From Gammaproteobacteria bacterium (GTDB lineage Bacteria > Pseudomonadota > Gammaproteobacteria > HK1): a DNA stretch of 5,962 nt. The stretch covers positions 1 to 5,962 of the forward strand of contig JABDQX010000425.1 in the NCBI GenBank assembly GCA_013042035.1, read 5' to 3'. A model generated the notes under the pieces. That model was given only the letters and a program-made list of their open reading frames with translations, was not told the origin of the DNA and did no database searches. The position numbers were made by a program, and so were the translations under genes. How positions within the stretch are numbered: position 1 is the first letter of the stretch; the number at the start of each line of letters is the position of its first letter. Shown piece by piece: positions 1 through 5,962 of this stretch.

Positions 1-752
1 GTGCGCTGGTATGGGATCCGGAAACCAATGCGCTGATTCCCGGCACGGTGCGCCTTGGCAACGCCGAGGCGCCGAAAAAAACTGTGGCATTCAAAGGCAA
101 TCGTATCGAGGCGTTGAAGGGGTTCATCGAACCGACGGAGGAGTCGGCGCTTCAGGGTATCGCCAAACGCAATGTCGATATTGTCTTGGATGATCGCGGT
201 GTTCATCCGGTGCTCTATACCCAGGGGGGCGAACATCGCATTGCGTTGCACTCACCCCATCAAGGACTGTCGTTCCGTTTTTCCGCGGCCTCATGGGACG
301 ATTGGCGCGGACGTGCATTTTACGAACGCGACTATCCCAATGGCAGAAGTGGTAAAGGTCTGTTTATGTCGTATCCGCAATTTGGCGTGGTATACCGCCC
401 GGGGGATCGCGCAAAAACGGTGGCAAAAAAGGGTTTGAACGCCAAGGGGCGGCTTTGGCACCACTGGGAATTGATCGGTTACAAACTGTTGCCACTGAGT
501 AGCGCCATGAGTAGCGCATCCGGTAAAAACACACCGTCGTGCGCGCAAACGGGTAGACTTGATAACGATACCCGAAAAACGCAAATACCCCTAATCAGCA
601 AAACCGTTGCCATGCTCGCGGGTGCCGGGAGAGCGGACATGGGCAATTGGCAGCGTTTGGATCTCGGACTGTTCAACGATCCCAAGCGCCTTTTCAAGAA
701 ATACTTCAAATCCCACGCCAACATCAAGGGGCGGGTGCAAGTGCGTTGGTGA
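1..752 (+). CDS. Unrecognised protein, C-terminal 249 residues (5' partial)
   Basis: The frame is open from base 3 to the TGA at 750-752 with no stop, and in-frame residues continue upstream of the GTG at 48 (ALVWDPETNALIPGTV), so the true start almost certainly lies outside the window. I do not recognise the family. The visible part is soluble-looking, with no membrane segment. It is rich in aromatic and basic residues in the middle (a stretch with SFRFSAASWDDWRGRAFYER near 258-317, then LWHHWELIGYKLLPL near 453-497) and ends in a basic tail (DPKRLFKKYF, then GRVQVRW). There is a single cysteine. The gene converges on the beta-helix gene, with 55 nt between stop codons and no good terminator hairpin there. 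Open reading across a long stretch with plausible amino-acid composition supports a real gene; the function is unknown. No signal peptide can be judged because the N-terminus is missing. Confidence 0.65.
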   Translation, partial: ALVWDPETNALIPGTVRLGNAEAPKKTVAFKGNRIEALKGFIEPTEESALQGIAKRNVDIVLDDRGVHPVLYTQGGEHRIALHSPHQGLSFRFSAASWDDWRGRAFYERDYPNGRSGKGLFMSYPQFGVVYRPGDRAKTVAKKGLNAKGRLWHHWELIGYKLLPLSSAMSSASGKNTPSCAQTGRLDNDTRKTQIPLISKTVAMLAGAGRADMGNWQRLDLGLFNDPKRLFKKYFKSHANIKGRVQVRW

Positions 753-807
753 GCGCCCCTGGAAATTCAGCAACCGGTTGCGGCTCAGCCTTTATCCTTT
801 CCCCTTG

Positions 808-1584
808 CTACCACGCCTGATGGCCAGTGGGGATTTGGCTCTCAATGATCGTCATCTGTTCGGAGGAGGGCGCCCGTATGCCCTCGTCTTCGGTCCCCAC
901 CAACTGAAATGGATGTTCGCCCCGAATATGGTGAACATCGCTCCCGGTCAGTAGCACGCCACGGACATCCGGCGTCAATAATAATGCCGCCGCGTGGAAC
1001 CGGGCCTTTTCCCCACGTGGGTCTCCAATATGGTGGATATGTGTCCCTTGGATAGTGATATCGTGTGCACCATCACTGATCGATATGCCATTTCCCCCCC
1101 CCTTGTGGATATGGGCATCGACTATCTCGATATGGTGGGTCTCCTTGCCCTGAATACGGACGGCAATGGGTCCACGGCGATCAGGCATAATCTCCAACTG
1201 CTCGAATCGCCAAAAGGCCCGTTGGATGTCGAGCACTGGAACCTCTGGTGCCTTTCCCGTCAAGGCCGCGCTTTGATCGGCGACAACGGTAATAGGGCGT
1301 TCGGCGGTTCCGTCAACACAATCCCCCGCCACCGAAACCGGCCCATAGTCCCCAACCCGCATCACCAGCCGATCGCCCGGACGCAACACGCATAGCGCAT
1401 GCTGTAACGCATTGAACGGGTGTTCCGAAGAACCATCGCCTCCGTTGGGAGCCCGTGGTTTGACATAATGGGTACCCGTTGCCGGTGGTGGGTTGTAATC
1501 CCCCCGTGAACCTGCCGCCATGGCGGGCGAAATGTAACCGATTGCGAAAAAAGATAGAAACAATAGATGGATGATTTTTCTCAT
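808..1584 (-). CDS. Secreted right-handed parallel beta-helix protein (258 aa)
   Basis: The protein begins MRKIIHLLFLSFFAIGYISP, a classic Sec signal peptide with a likely cut after AMA (residue 23). Residues 38-80 (THYVKP, a Gly/Asp/Ser-rich turn, then RPGDRLVMRVGDY) match the usual opening of DUF1565/pectate-lyase-like beta-helix proteins. From about residue 115 onward come short strand-turn units such as HHIEIVDAHIH, GISISDGAHDITIQGTHIHH and VRGVLLTGSDVHHI, typical of PbH1 coils. Such folds often bind or cleave polysaccharide, but no catalytic residues can be assigned here. Two cysteines (C65, C89) could form a disulfide after export. The start at 1584 is preferred over an upstream ATG at 1644 because the signal peptide then begins the protein and a strong ribosome binding site precedes it. 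It lies 46 nt after the prepilin-like gene on the same strand, suggesting co-transcription. At 258 residues it is shorter than many relatives and stops soon after a coil, so C-terminal loss is possible. Confidence 0.85.
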   Translation of the reverse strand: MRKIIHLLFLSFFAIGYISPAMAAGSRGDYNPPPATGTHYVKPRAPNGGDGSSEHPFNALQHALCVLRPGDRLVMRVGDYGPVSVAGDCVDGTAERPITVVADQSAALTGKAPEVPVLDIQRAFWRFEQLEIMPDRRGPIAVRIQGKETHHIEIVDAHIHKGGGNGISISDGAHDITIQGTHIHHIGDPRGEKARFHAAALLLTPDVRGVLLTGSDVHHIRGEHPFQLVGTEDEGIRAPSSEQMTIIESQIPTGHQAW

Positions 1585-1592
1585 TGACGCAT

Positions 1593-1599
1593 TCCTCCC
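1593..1599 (-). promoter_or_regulatory. Ribosome binding site of the beta-helix gene
   Basis: On the minus strand this reads GGGAGGA, 8 nt before the ATG at 1584-1582. It decides the start: the longer reading from an ATG at 1644 would put 20 extra residues before the signal peptide and overlap the end of the upstream gene. Confidence 0.8.
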
Positions 1600-1630
1600 G
1601 TAAAAAATTAAGAACCTGTTCCATGCGGAA

Positions 1631-4546
1631 TCACTCGACAACATGCACCCGATCCTGAAAACAAGCGTCCATCAGCCGTGAATGTCTTTTTTTGAAAACA
1701 GGATTGCTGATATCGGCACCGGCATTGGTAAAGGGGAGTGCGTTTTCTTCCTCGAAATACTGTGCGCTATCGGAAGCCGGGCGGTTTTGGATGCACTGTG
1801 CCCCATCGGTTTCCCTTCCCGCGGCGATAAGTAGCGCTGTCACGTCGTTCCGGGCCGTGTTTCCCCCGGTATTTTTTGTATTCAATAGCAGACAGTCGTC
1901 GCCCGGAATACACTGGCCACTACCTTCGGGAAAATGCCCACGCGCGACTGCCATATAGATGAAGTGATGCCAATGGTTAGCCAGAAACCAGGCGGGGAAA
2001 TCGGGAGAGAGATCGCGCCCGATTCCCGATACCCTGATCTCACCCATGGTCGTGGGGTAGGTGGTCATCGCCACATCGACGACGGTTCGCTGGTTGAGAA
2101 TATCTCTATCCTGGATGCGGATCTCGTTTGGTAGGGGGAGTAGGGCATTGATATCCGTTCCTACGCTGCGAAAACCGGGTTTGTCATTCAAGTCGACATG
2201 CCCGGTAAAGGCCAGGTTGAAGACGTACCGCCGTTTATCGACGAATCCGGTGCGGATCGTATAGCTATCGCCGTCGGCAAAATGGTTTTCCGCGCCATCG
2301 GCACCCGGCAATGCCGCCATGCGCAAGGTATCCTGTGTATTGGAAAACGCGCCCAGTCTACCCACGTCCTCGATAATCCGCCACCATCCCTTGGTACGGT
2401 TCTCAATGGTGTCGCCCGGGCGCACACCGTTTTCCCAAAAGTCGGCGTCGATATCCACCAGCGTATCGGGTCCGCAGGTAATCGTGTCCGCGCCATCCCA
2501 AACCTCGGCACAAGCCGCACCGGTTTCCGGAATGATTCCGGTTGCAACCCGGATTCGGTATTCGTCGTCACGATCAAACTGATTCTCTACGCCACCGTAT
2601 AACCCAAAGGCCACAATCCCCTGGGCCGTCACTTCCCGGATCACGCCATGGGCACCGTCGGTAAGATTCAGGACAACATCTCCCGTTTCCACCCCAAGCG
2701 CTCGAAAATCGGCGTCCTGGTCTTCGAATCCCAGGGCGGCATTTTCATGCGTGCCGGTGATGGTCCCCGCAAGGTACCAGCCCCAATTGGTTTTCCCCTC
2801 GCAACGCACCGTATCGAGACCTGCCCATGCGCACGATCCATTCGCCCACGGTATCTCCTTGGGAGAGCTATCCGGGTTGCAACCGTTTGTTGCTGGTGGG
2901 TCTGCTACGGAGTCTGCCGCCATTTGGTTGATATCGTCCGAACATCGGATGGCGTTTTCGATAGATGCCAGATAACCGGCATTGTCGGCGAGAGACATTT
3001 TGTCCGGTATTTCCTCGGGGATATTCCAGGCAACGGTGAATCCGGTCCGAAAGCGTTCACCCATGACATGGAAGGGCAGGGCACCCGCCCAGGTGCCCGG
3101 TATACCGTTGAAACGCGGGATCTCATAGCTATCACCAGGATCGAATGCCATGGTGCCATCGACGGTACCGTCGGCACCTAGTCTATTTAGCACCATTGTA
3201 TCGGGGGCAGGCAGTGCGACAACAACCCCGTAGGTTTCATCACTAACGTTTTCGACGATATCCCCGACTTGAACACCCAGGGTGCCAAAGTCAGCCCCGG
3301 ATTCCGCCAATCTGTCCGCATCCTGCAGGATATCCCCCAAGCTGCCATCGGTGGCCAAACCCGAGGTATCCATAAGGATCTCATAGCTGTCATTGTCGTC
3401 GGGGACGCTGATGCGATTGATATCGAATCGGTTATCTTGACCGCCACGCAGACCATCGGCCGTCAAGGTGAGCATGGTTCCGTTGTCGACACTGTTTATA
3501 ATGCCCTTGGAACCGTCGGTTACGTTGCGAATTACCTGCCCCGGACGAATGCCGGCGGCAATGAAGTCCGCATGGATATCGATAAGGTCGCGAGAGGTAT
3601 CCATGCCATTTTCGGTGACATTGCCCGACAAAACAGCCGTCGGATACGCGAACGGGCTCGGCCACGGATATACACTGGCGGTTGTTGGGTCAGCGGTTGT
3701 TAGATAATCATCCAAAATTTTATCGGCATCGTTGAGTACCCGTTCCTCAACCGCACCCATCAATTCATCCACGGTAATGAATACCAACCGGTCATTGAAA
3801 CTTGCATTGGCATCGGCCAAAACGAAATCCTCGCCATCCGTGCCACCACAATCCGGATTGGCATCGAAACAATCATCGGCATCGGCGTTATCGATGCCCG
3901 TTGGCACGTGGATATCCAGATAGTTTTCCGCGTTGGGTGCATCAACGGATCGATCCTGGCCACTCAAGGCCGATCCGGACGCCAGAATCACAGCCGCCAC
4001 GCGCTCTGAGATCACGGCATTAGCGGCATCACGGACGGTGAGCCAGGGGAATGGCGCGGTGTTTACAAGCGCGGGATTGATAATCGGATACCCGGCCGGT
4101 GACTGGTATCGGCGAATCAGGTTACGCGATACCGCGTACCATAAACGCTCTCCCGCACCATCCCTTGCATTGATACCGAGCCCTCCGTGTACCCTTTCGC
4201 AAGGATTCGTTCTTCCTCGCCAGGGAATACGGCCCAGCAAAAATACCGGATTGAATGCTGCATCCGAAGCCAGACTTGCGCAGTCGCTATCTCCATCGTA
4301 ATTGCCATCACCTTTTCGGTCTGTCCATGGCATCAGTCCGGGTGCGTTGGGATGACCGACCGCCCAGCCGATCAGCGCTTGCTTTGTGGAAAAAAGCGCT
4401 TCCATGGTTTTTTGATCCCGTTGGGATCGATAAAGAAAATCCTGTTCCAGGTGGCCAAGGAAAATACCGGAAGAGATAAGTATGATAATACCCAGCAGGA
4501 GTAGCAATACCGCCCCTGTTTGATGCCTTCGGAGGTGGTTTTGCAC
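1631..4546 (-). CDS. Large prepilin-like envelope protein with four inserted repeats (971 aa)
   Basis: The N-terminus has a short basic leader (RRHQTG), then a hydrophobic segment (about residues 12-31), as in class III-signal proteins processed by prepilin peptidase after G11. Position +5 is Leu rather than the usual Glu, as in GspK- or PilX-like minor pseudopilins. What follows matches a large-protein family common in Beta/Gammaproteobacteria: KQALIGWAV (55-63), PGLMPW (69-74), an Asp-rich loop (DGNYDGDSDC, 80-89), GRIPWR (105-110), LWYAVS (135-140), VAAVILASG then GQDRS (183-200), NDRLVFITVDELM (251-263). The C-terminal part also fits: WHHFIYMAVA (859-868), DVTALLIAAGRETDG (901-915), FEEENA and a closing QDRVHVV. 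Four repeats occupy about 303-479 and 592-767. There are 14 cysteines, an even number, fitting an exported disulfide-bonded protein. The start is a GTG with no clear ribosome binding site; the frame is open upstream only to 4624 without another ATG, GTG or TTG, and this start gives a leader of normal length. Pilus, secretion or surface role is inference. Confidence 0.82.
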   Translation of the reverse strand: MQNHLRRHQTGAVLLLLLGIIILISSGIFLGHLEQDFLYRSQRDQKTMEALFSTKQALIGWAVGHPNAPGLMPWTDRKGDGNYDGDSDCASLASDAAFNPVFLLGRIPWRGRTNPCERVHGGLGINARDGAGERLWYAVSRNLIRRYQSPAGYPIINPALVNTAPFPWLTVRDAANAVISERVAAVILASGSALSGQDRSVDAPNAENYLDIHVPTGIDNADADDCFDANPDCGGTDGEDFVLADANASFNDRLVFITVDELMGAVEERVLNDADKILDDYLTTADPTTASVYPWPSPFAYPTAVLSGNVTENGMDTSRDLIDIHADFIAAGIRPGQVIRNVTDGSKGIINSVDNGTMLTLTADGLRGGQDNRFDINRISVPDDNDSYEILMDTSGLATDGSLGDILQDADRLAESGADFGTLGVQVGDIVENVSDETYGVVVALPAPDTMVLNRLGADGTVDGTMAFDPGDSYEIPRFNGIPGTWAGALPFHVMGERFRTGFTVAWNIPEEIPDKMSLADNAGYLASIENAIRCSDDINQMAADSVADPPATNGCNPDSSPKEIPWANGSCAWAGLDTVRCEGKTNWGWYLAGTITGTHENAALGFEDQDADFRALGVETGDVVLNLTDGAHGVIREVTAQGIVAFGLYGGVENQFDRDDEYRIRVATGIIPETGAACAEVWDGADTITCGPDTLVDIDADFWENGVRPGDTIENRTKGWWRIIEDVGRLGAFSNTQDTLRMAALPGADGAENHFADGDSYTIRTGFVDKRRYVFNLAFTGHVDLNDKPGFRSVGTDINALLPLPNEIRIQDRDILNQRTVVDVAMTTYPTTMGEIRVSGIGRDLSPDFPAWFLANHWHHFIYMAVARGHFPEGSGQCIPGDDCLLLNTKNTGGNTARNDVTALLIAAGRETDGAQCIQNRPASDSAQYFEEENALPFTNAGADISNPVFKKRHSRLMDACFQDRVHVVE
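2246..2512 (-). repeat. Protein repeat 4 in the prepilin-like gene
   Basis: Residues about 679-767. Core features: DADFWENGVRPGDTIENRTK, then GADGAENHFADGDSYTI. The middle is the most divergent of the four (WWRIIEDVGRLGAFSNTQD). It carries two cysteines (C679 and C691) just before the repeat core. After it the scaffold resumes with RRYVFNLAFTGHVDLND. Confidence 0.65.
2537..2773 (-). repeat. Protein repeat 3 in the prepilin-like gene
   Basis: Residues about 592-670, separated from repeat 2 by a stretch of about 110 residues that looks like ordinary family scaffold (ALPFHVMGERFRTGFTVAWN). Core features: DADFRALGVETGDVVLNLTD, then GAHGVI, YGGVENQFDRDDEYRI. Confidence 0.7.
3110..3370 (-). repeat. 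Protein repeat 2 in the prepilin-like gene
   Basis: Residues about 393-479, directly after repeat 1. Core features: ADFGTLGVQVGDIVENVSDE, then YGVVV, MVLNRLGADG and FDPGDSYEI. The glycine pair before FD is replaced by a longer loop (TVDGTMA). Confidence 0.65.
3377..3640 (-). repeat. Protein repeat 1 in the prepilin-like gene
   Basis: Residues about 303-390. Core features: ADFIAAGIRPGQVIRNVTDG, then GII, LTADGLRGGQDNRFD and a closing DSYEI. It best shows the shared pattern: aDF, GV/GI-x-x-GD, a short strand ending in N-x-T-D-G, then L-x-GG-x-x-N-x-FD, then D-x-Y-x-I. This copy has a few extra residues (NRISVPDDN) before the last strand. Confidence 0.7.
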
Positions 4547-4588
4547 GGGACAGGGTAGGGTGGTGGCGAAGAAAAATGTTGGGCGAGG

Positions 4589-4624
4589 AAAAAAGCGACC
4601 GGTTCGGATTTTACCCGGACCGGT
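4589..4624 (-). terminator. Intrinsic terminator after the M23 gene
   Basis: On the minus strand ACCGGTCCGG pairs with CCGAACCGGT around a 7-nt loop (GTAAAAT); nine of ten positions pair, with one C/A mismatch. The stem is followed, after CGC, by six T at 4594-4589. It starts 15 nt after the M23 stop codon, so it ends that transcript and separates it from the prepilin-like gene, whose GTG lies 42 nt further on. Confidence 0.75.
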
Positions 4625-4639
4625 TTATTTGGCCGGAAT

Positions 4640-5572
4640 TTATGATGCTTTGCGCTTTACTGATGCTTTGCGCTTTACGAATCTGTATGGATTGATGGGT
4701 TTGCCATTACGGATAATTTCGAAGTGAACGTGCGGCCCCGTGGAGCGCCCGGTAGAACCGATCCTGGCGATGGGATCGCCCCTTCTAACAGTATCGCCAA
4801 CCTTAACGAGATTTTGTACATTATGCCCGTAGCGCGTCCTGTACTCATTTCCGTGGTTGATCTCTACCATTTCGCCGTATCCTTTTTTGAGCCCCGACCA
4901 TACAACGATGCCCGATGCGACGGCAAAGATCTTCGTACCGGGTTTCCCGGCAAAATCGATGCCTTCGTGCAGGGCCTTTTTGCCGGTTAGCGGATCTCTG
5001 CGATATCCATAGGACGATGAGATCCAGCCCTTCTCGATAGGTCGCCCCAAAGGTTGCGCCTCGGCCTCGATCTGATCTTGCATCAACGCGCTTTCCAGTG
5101 CTTTGAGCTTGGGGTGCACGTTGTCCAATTGATTGGCCAGGGATTCAAGGGAGGAAAGGAAATCGGGAACCGACTGCGCTTCCAGATCGGAGAGTTTCAG
5201 AGGACCACCGCTCGCCGGTGGTTCGTCAAAGCTGAATTCGTCTTCGTCGAGACCGGACATCCTCGTCAGGCGTTTTCCGAGCGCCTCCAATCGAATGACA
5301 TGTGCATGTATGCGTCCAAGGCGCAAAGCGAGAGCATCCAGATTTTCTTCCGTGCTGCGAATCGTATCCGCGACGGTCTTTTGCTGATCCTCGGTTTGGG
5401 CATACAATTCGTCCACAAGCTCATCGGCCCGTGCATAGGCCGAGTCTTCGCCTCCGGTAAGCGCAAAAACGACACCAAGAAGCACACCGATCAAACTTAG
5501 ATATAAAAATAATGACCCCACACGCAGTTGCATGCAGGCTCGGCCCGATCTTGAGAGCAAGATAATCTGCAT
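4640..5572 (-). CDS. Membrane-anchored M23 (LytM-type) peptidoglycan endopeptidase (310 aa)
   Basis: The order is a short cytoplasmic start (MQIILLSRSGRA), one membrane segment (about residues 20-38), a long helical coiled-coil region (about 48-112 and again 127-170), then an M23 domain from about 183 to 298. The M23 motifs are complete: H202-x-x-x-D206 (HEGIDF), H250 (RYGH) and H281-x-H283 (GPHVHFE), giving the zinc ligands H202, D206 and H283 and the catalytic histidines. The ISSSYGYRRDPLTGKKALHE run is typical of the family. Active members cut peptide cross-links in the periplasm, and complete motifs suggest an enzyme rather than an EnvC/NlpD-like activator. The ATG is preceded by GAGGT with 10-nt spacing. 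The gene diverges from a DUF721/DciA-like gene, a pairing familiar from the lpxC-secA region of many Gammaproteobacteria. The tail VKRKASVKRKAS comes from a perfect 18-bp tandem duplication. Confidence 0.93.
   Translation of the reverse strand: MQIILLSRSGRACMQLRVGSLFLYLSLIGVLLGVVFALTGGEDSAYARADELVDELYAQTEDQQKTVADTIRSTEENLDALALRLGRIHAHVIRLEALGKRLTRMSGLDEDEFSFDEPPASGGPLKLSDLEAQSVPDFLSSLESLANQLDNVHPKLKALESALMQDQIEAEAQPLGRPIEKGWISSSYGYRRDPLTGKKALHEGIDFAGKPGTKIFAVASGIVVWSGLKKGYGEMVEINHGNEYRTRYGHNVQNLVKVGDTVRRGDPIARIGSTGRSTGPHVHFEIIRNGKPINPYRFVKRKASVKRKAS
4643..4678. repeat. Perfect 18-bp tandem duplication at the end of the M23 gene
   Basis: TGATGCTTTGCGCTTTAC occurs twice in a row (4643-4660 and 4661-4678). 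On the coding strand it encodes VKRKAS twice, immediately before the TAA stop, so it lengthens a basic C-terminal tail by six residues without shifting the frame. The lack of any mismatch between copies suggests a recent slippage or duplication event. Confidence 0.95.
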
Positions 5573-5598
5573 TTGTCTAAATACCTCGGTACAAACAC
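5573..5598. promoter_or_regulatory. Short divergent spacer between the M23 and DUF721 start codons
   Basis: Only 26 nt separate two outward-facing ATG codons, so at least one promoter must lie inside the opposite gene. AT-rich stretches occur on both sides (GATAAT at 5561-5566 on the + strand; TTATAGAT on the - strand near 5604-5611), but no well-spaced -35/-10 pair can be defended, so promoter positions are not assigned. Confidence 0.35.
5583..5587 (-). promoter_or_regulatory. Ribosome binding site of the M23 gene
   Basis: Minus-strand GAGGT, 10 nt before the ATG at 5572-5570. It supports that start. By contrast the divergent + strand gene has no clear purine-rich site before its ATG. Confidence 0.6.
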
Positions 5599-5962
5599 AT
5601 GCTATCTATAACCGATAGGTTGGAACATCCTGGAAATCCGCTATATGGGGTTGTAGCTCAGGCAAAATACCTTGATGCGACAGGTAGAGCGCTAGCCAAA
5701 TATCTTGGACCACCGGCCAGCAAGCATTGCCGGTTGGCGACGATTTCTCTCGATACGGTGGTTTTGTACGTGGATTCACCGGTTTGGTATTCCAAGCTGC
5801 GCTTTCTTGGTCCCGATATCGTGAAGTTTTTCCAGACCCACTGTGGACTGACAACAACCCGCAAGGTAAGTATTCACGTAGACCCCTTCATATTGCAAGA
5901 TGTCGCGTCGCGGCGAGAGGTTTCGGATGAAAAACGCCTGCACCTGTCTCCCGATGTAGGGA
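5599..5962 (+). CDS. DUF721 / DciA-like protein (N-terminal 121 residues, 3' partial)
   Basis: The reading frame starts at ATG 5599, 18 nt after an in-frame TAA at 5578-5580, and stays open to the window end. The product shows the DUF721 layout: a helical N-terminus (VVAQAKYLDATGRALAKYLG, residues 18-37), PPASKHCRLATISLDTVVLY (38-57), then the hallmark DSPVWYSKLRFLGPDI (59-74; family pattern D/NSPAWA-x-xLR-x-L-x-P-x-LL) and a KVSIHVDP strand (89-96). DciA proteins of this family act with the replicative helicase DnaB at replication initiation. Whether this copy is the DciA orthologue or a DUF721 paralogue cannot be told from the fragment. The start lacks an obvious ribosome binding site. Residues after 96 are less conserved and may be the variable tail; the stop is outside the window. 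Confidence 0.85.
   Translation, partial: MLSITDRLEHPGNPLYGVVAQAKYLDATGRALAKYLGPPASKHCRLATISLDTVVLYVDSPVWYSKLRFLGPDIVKFFQTHCGLTTTRKVSIHVDPFILQDVASRREVSDEKRLHLSPDVG

Noticed and set aside
770..781. Perfect 12-bp palindrome GCAACCGGTTGC between the two convergent genes, considered as a terminator
   Set aside because: As a hairpin it would have only about four pairs around a loop and no following T-run on either strand.
1601..1625. GAAC-AG-GTTC followed by T-rich DNA on the minus strand, considered as a terminator between the two surface genes
   Set aside because: The stem is only four pairs with a two-base loop; too weak to end transcription.
1585..1644. Longer start for the beta-helix gene at ATG 1644
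   Set aside because: It would bury the signal peptide behind 20 residues and overlap the upstream gene, while a strong ribosome binding site marks the ATG at 1584.
2188..2602. Open frames on both strands inside the prepilin-like gene
   Set aside because: They overlap a frame with clear family motifs and repeat structure, and their products have low-complexity, shadow-like composition.
5602..5618. Inverted repeat CTATC / GATAG near the start of the DUF721 gene, considered as an operator
   Set aside because: Five-base arms of this kind are expected by chance and it lies within coding sequence.
5606..5864. Minus-strand open frames at the right end
   Set aside because: The + strand frame over the same bases shows the DUF721 hallmark motif, so these are shadows.

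Overview
The window reads as chromosomal DNA of a gammaproteobacterium with moderate G+C. This rests on gene types only: a DUF721/DciA-like gene next to a membrane-anchored M23 peptidase (a pair typical of the lpxC-secA neighbourhood in many Gammaproteobacteria) and a large prepilin-like protein of a type frequent in Beta- and Gammaproteobacteria. No rRNA, tRNA, CRISPR array or transposase was seen.

Layout, left to right. (1) 1-752, + strand: the 3' part of an unrecognised gene whose start lies outside the window. (2) 808-1584, - strand: a secreted right-handed beta-helix protein with a clear signal peptide, convergent with gene 1 and apparently short at its C-terminus. (3) 1631-4546, - strand: a 971-residue prepilin-like envelope protein. 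Its conserved N- and C-terminal family regions are interrupted by four divergent copies of a roughly 75-90 residue repeat, which do not look like part of the usual scaffold. It ends 46 nt before the beta-helix gene, so the two are probably co-transcribed as 3 then 2. (4) 4589-4624: an intrinsic terminator for the - strand. (5) 4640-5572, - strand: an M23 (LytM-type) endopeptidase with a membrane anchor, coiled coil and complete catalytic motifs, ending in a perfect tandem 18-bp duplication. (6) 5599 to the window end, + strand: a DUF721/DciA-like gene, divergent from the M23 gene with only 26 nt between the two start codons and cut by the window edge.

The right part (M23 plus DUF721) looks like conserved housekeeping DNA for cell wall and replication. 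The middle part (prepilin-like plus beta-helix) looks like a lineage-specific cell-surface module placed where secA might be expected after the M23 gene. The best candidate for something little described is the repeat-expanded prepilin-like protein and its pairing with the secreted beta-helix protein. Nothing in the window demonstrates a new defence or mobile system.
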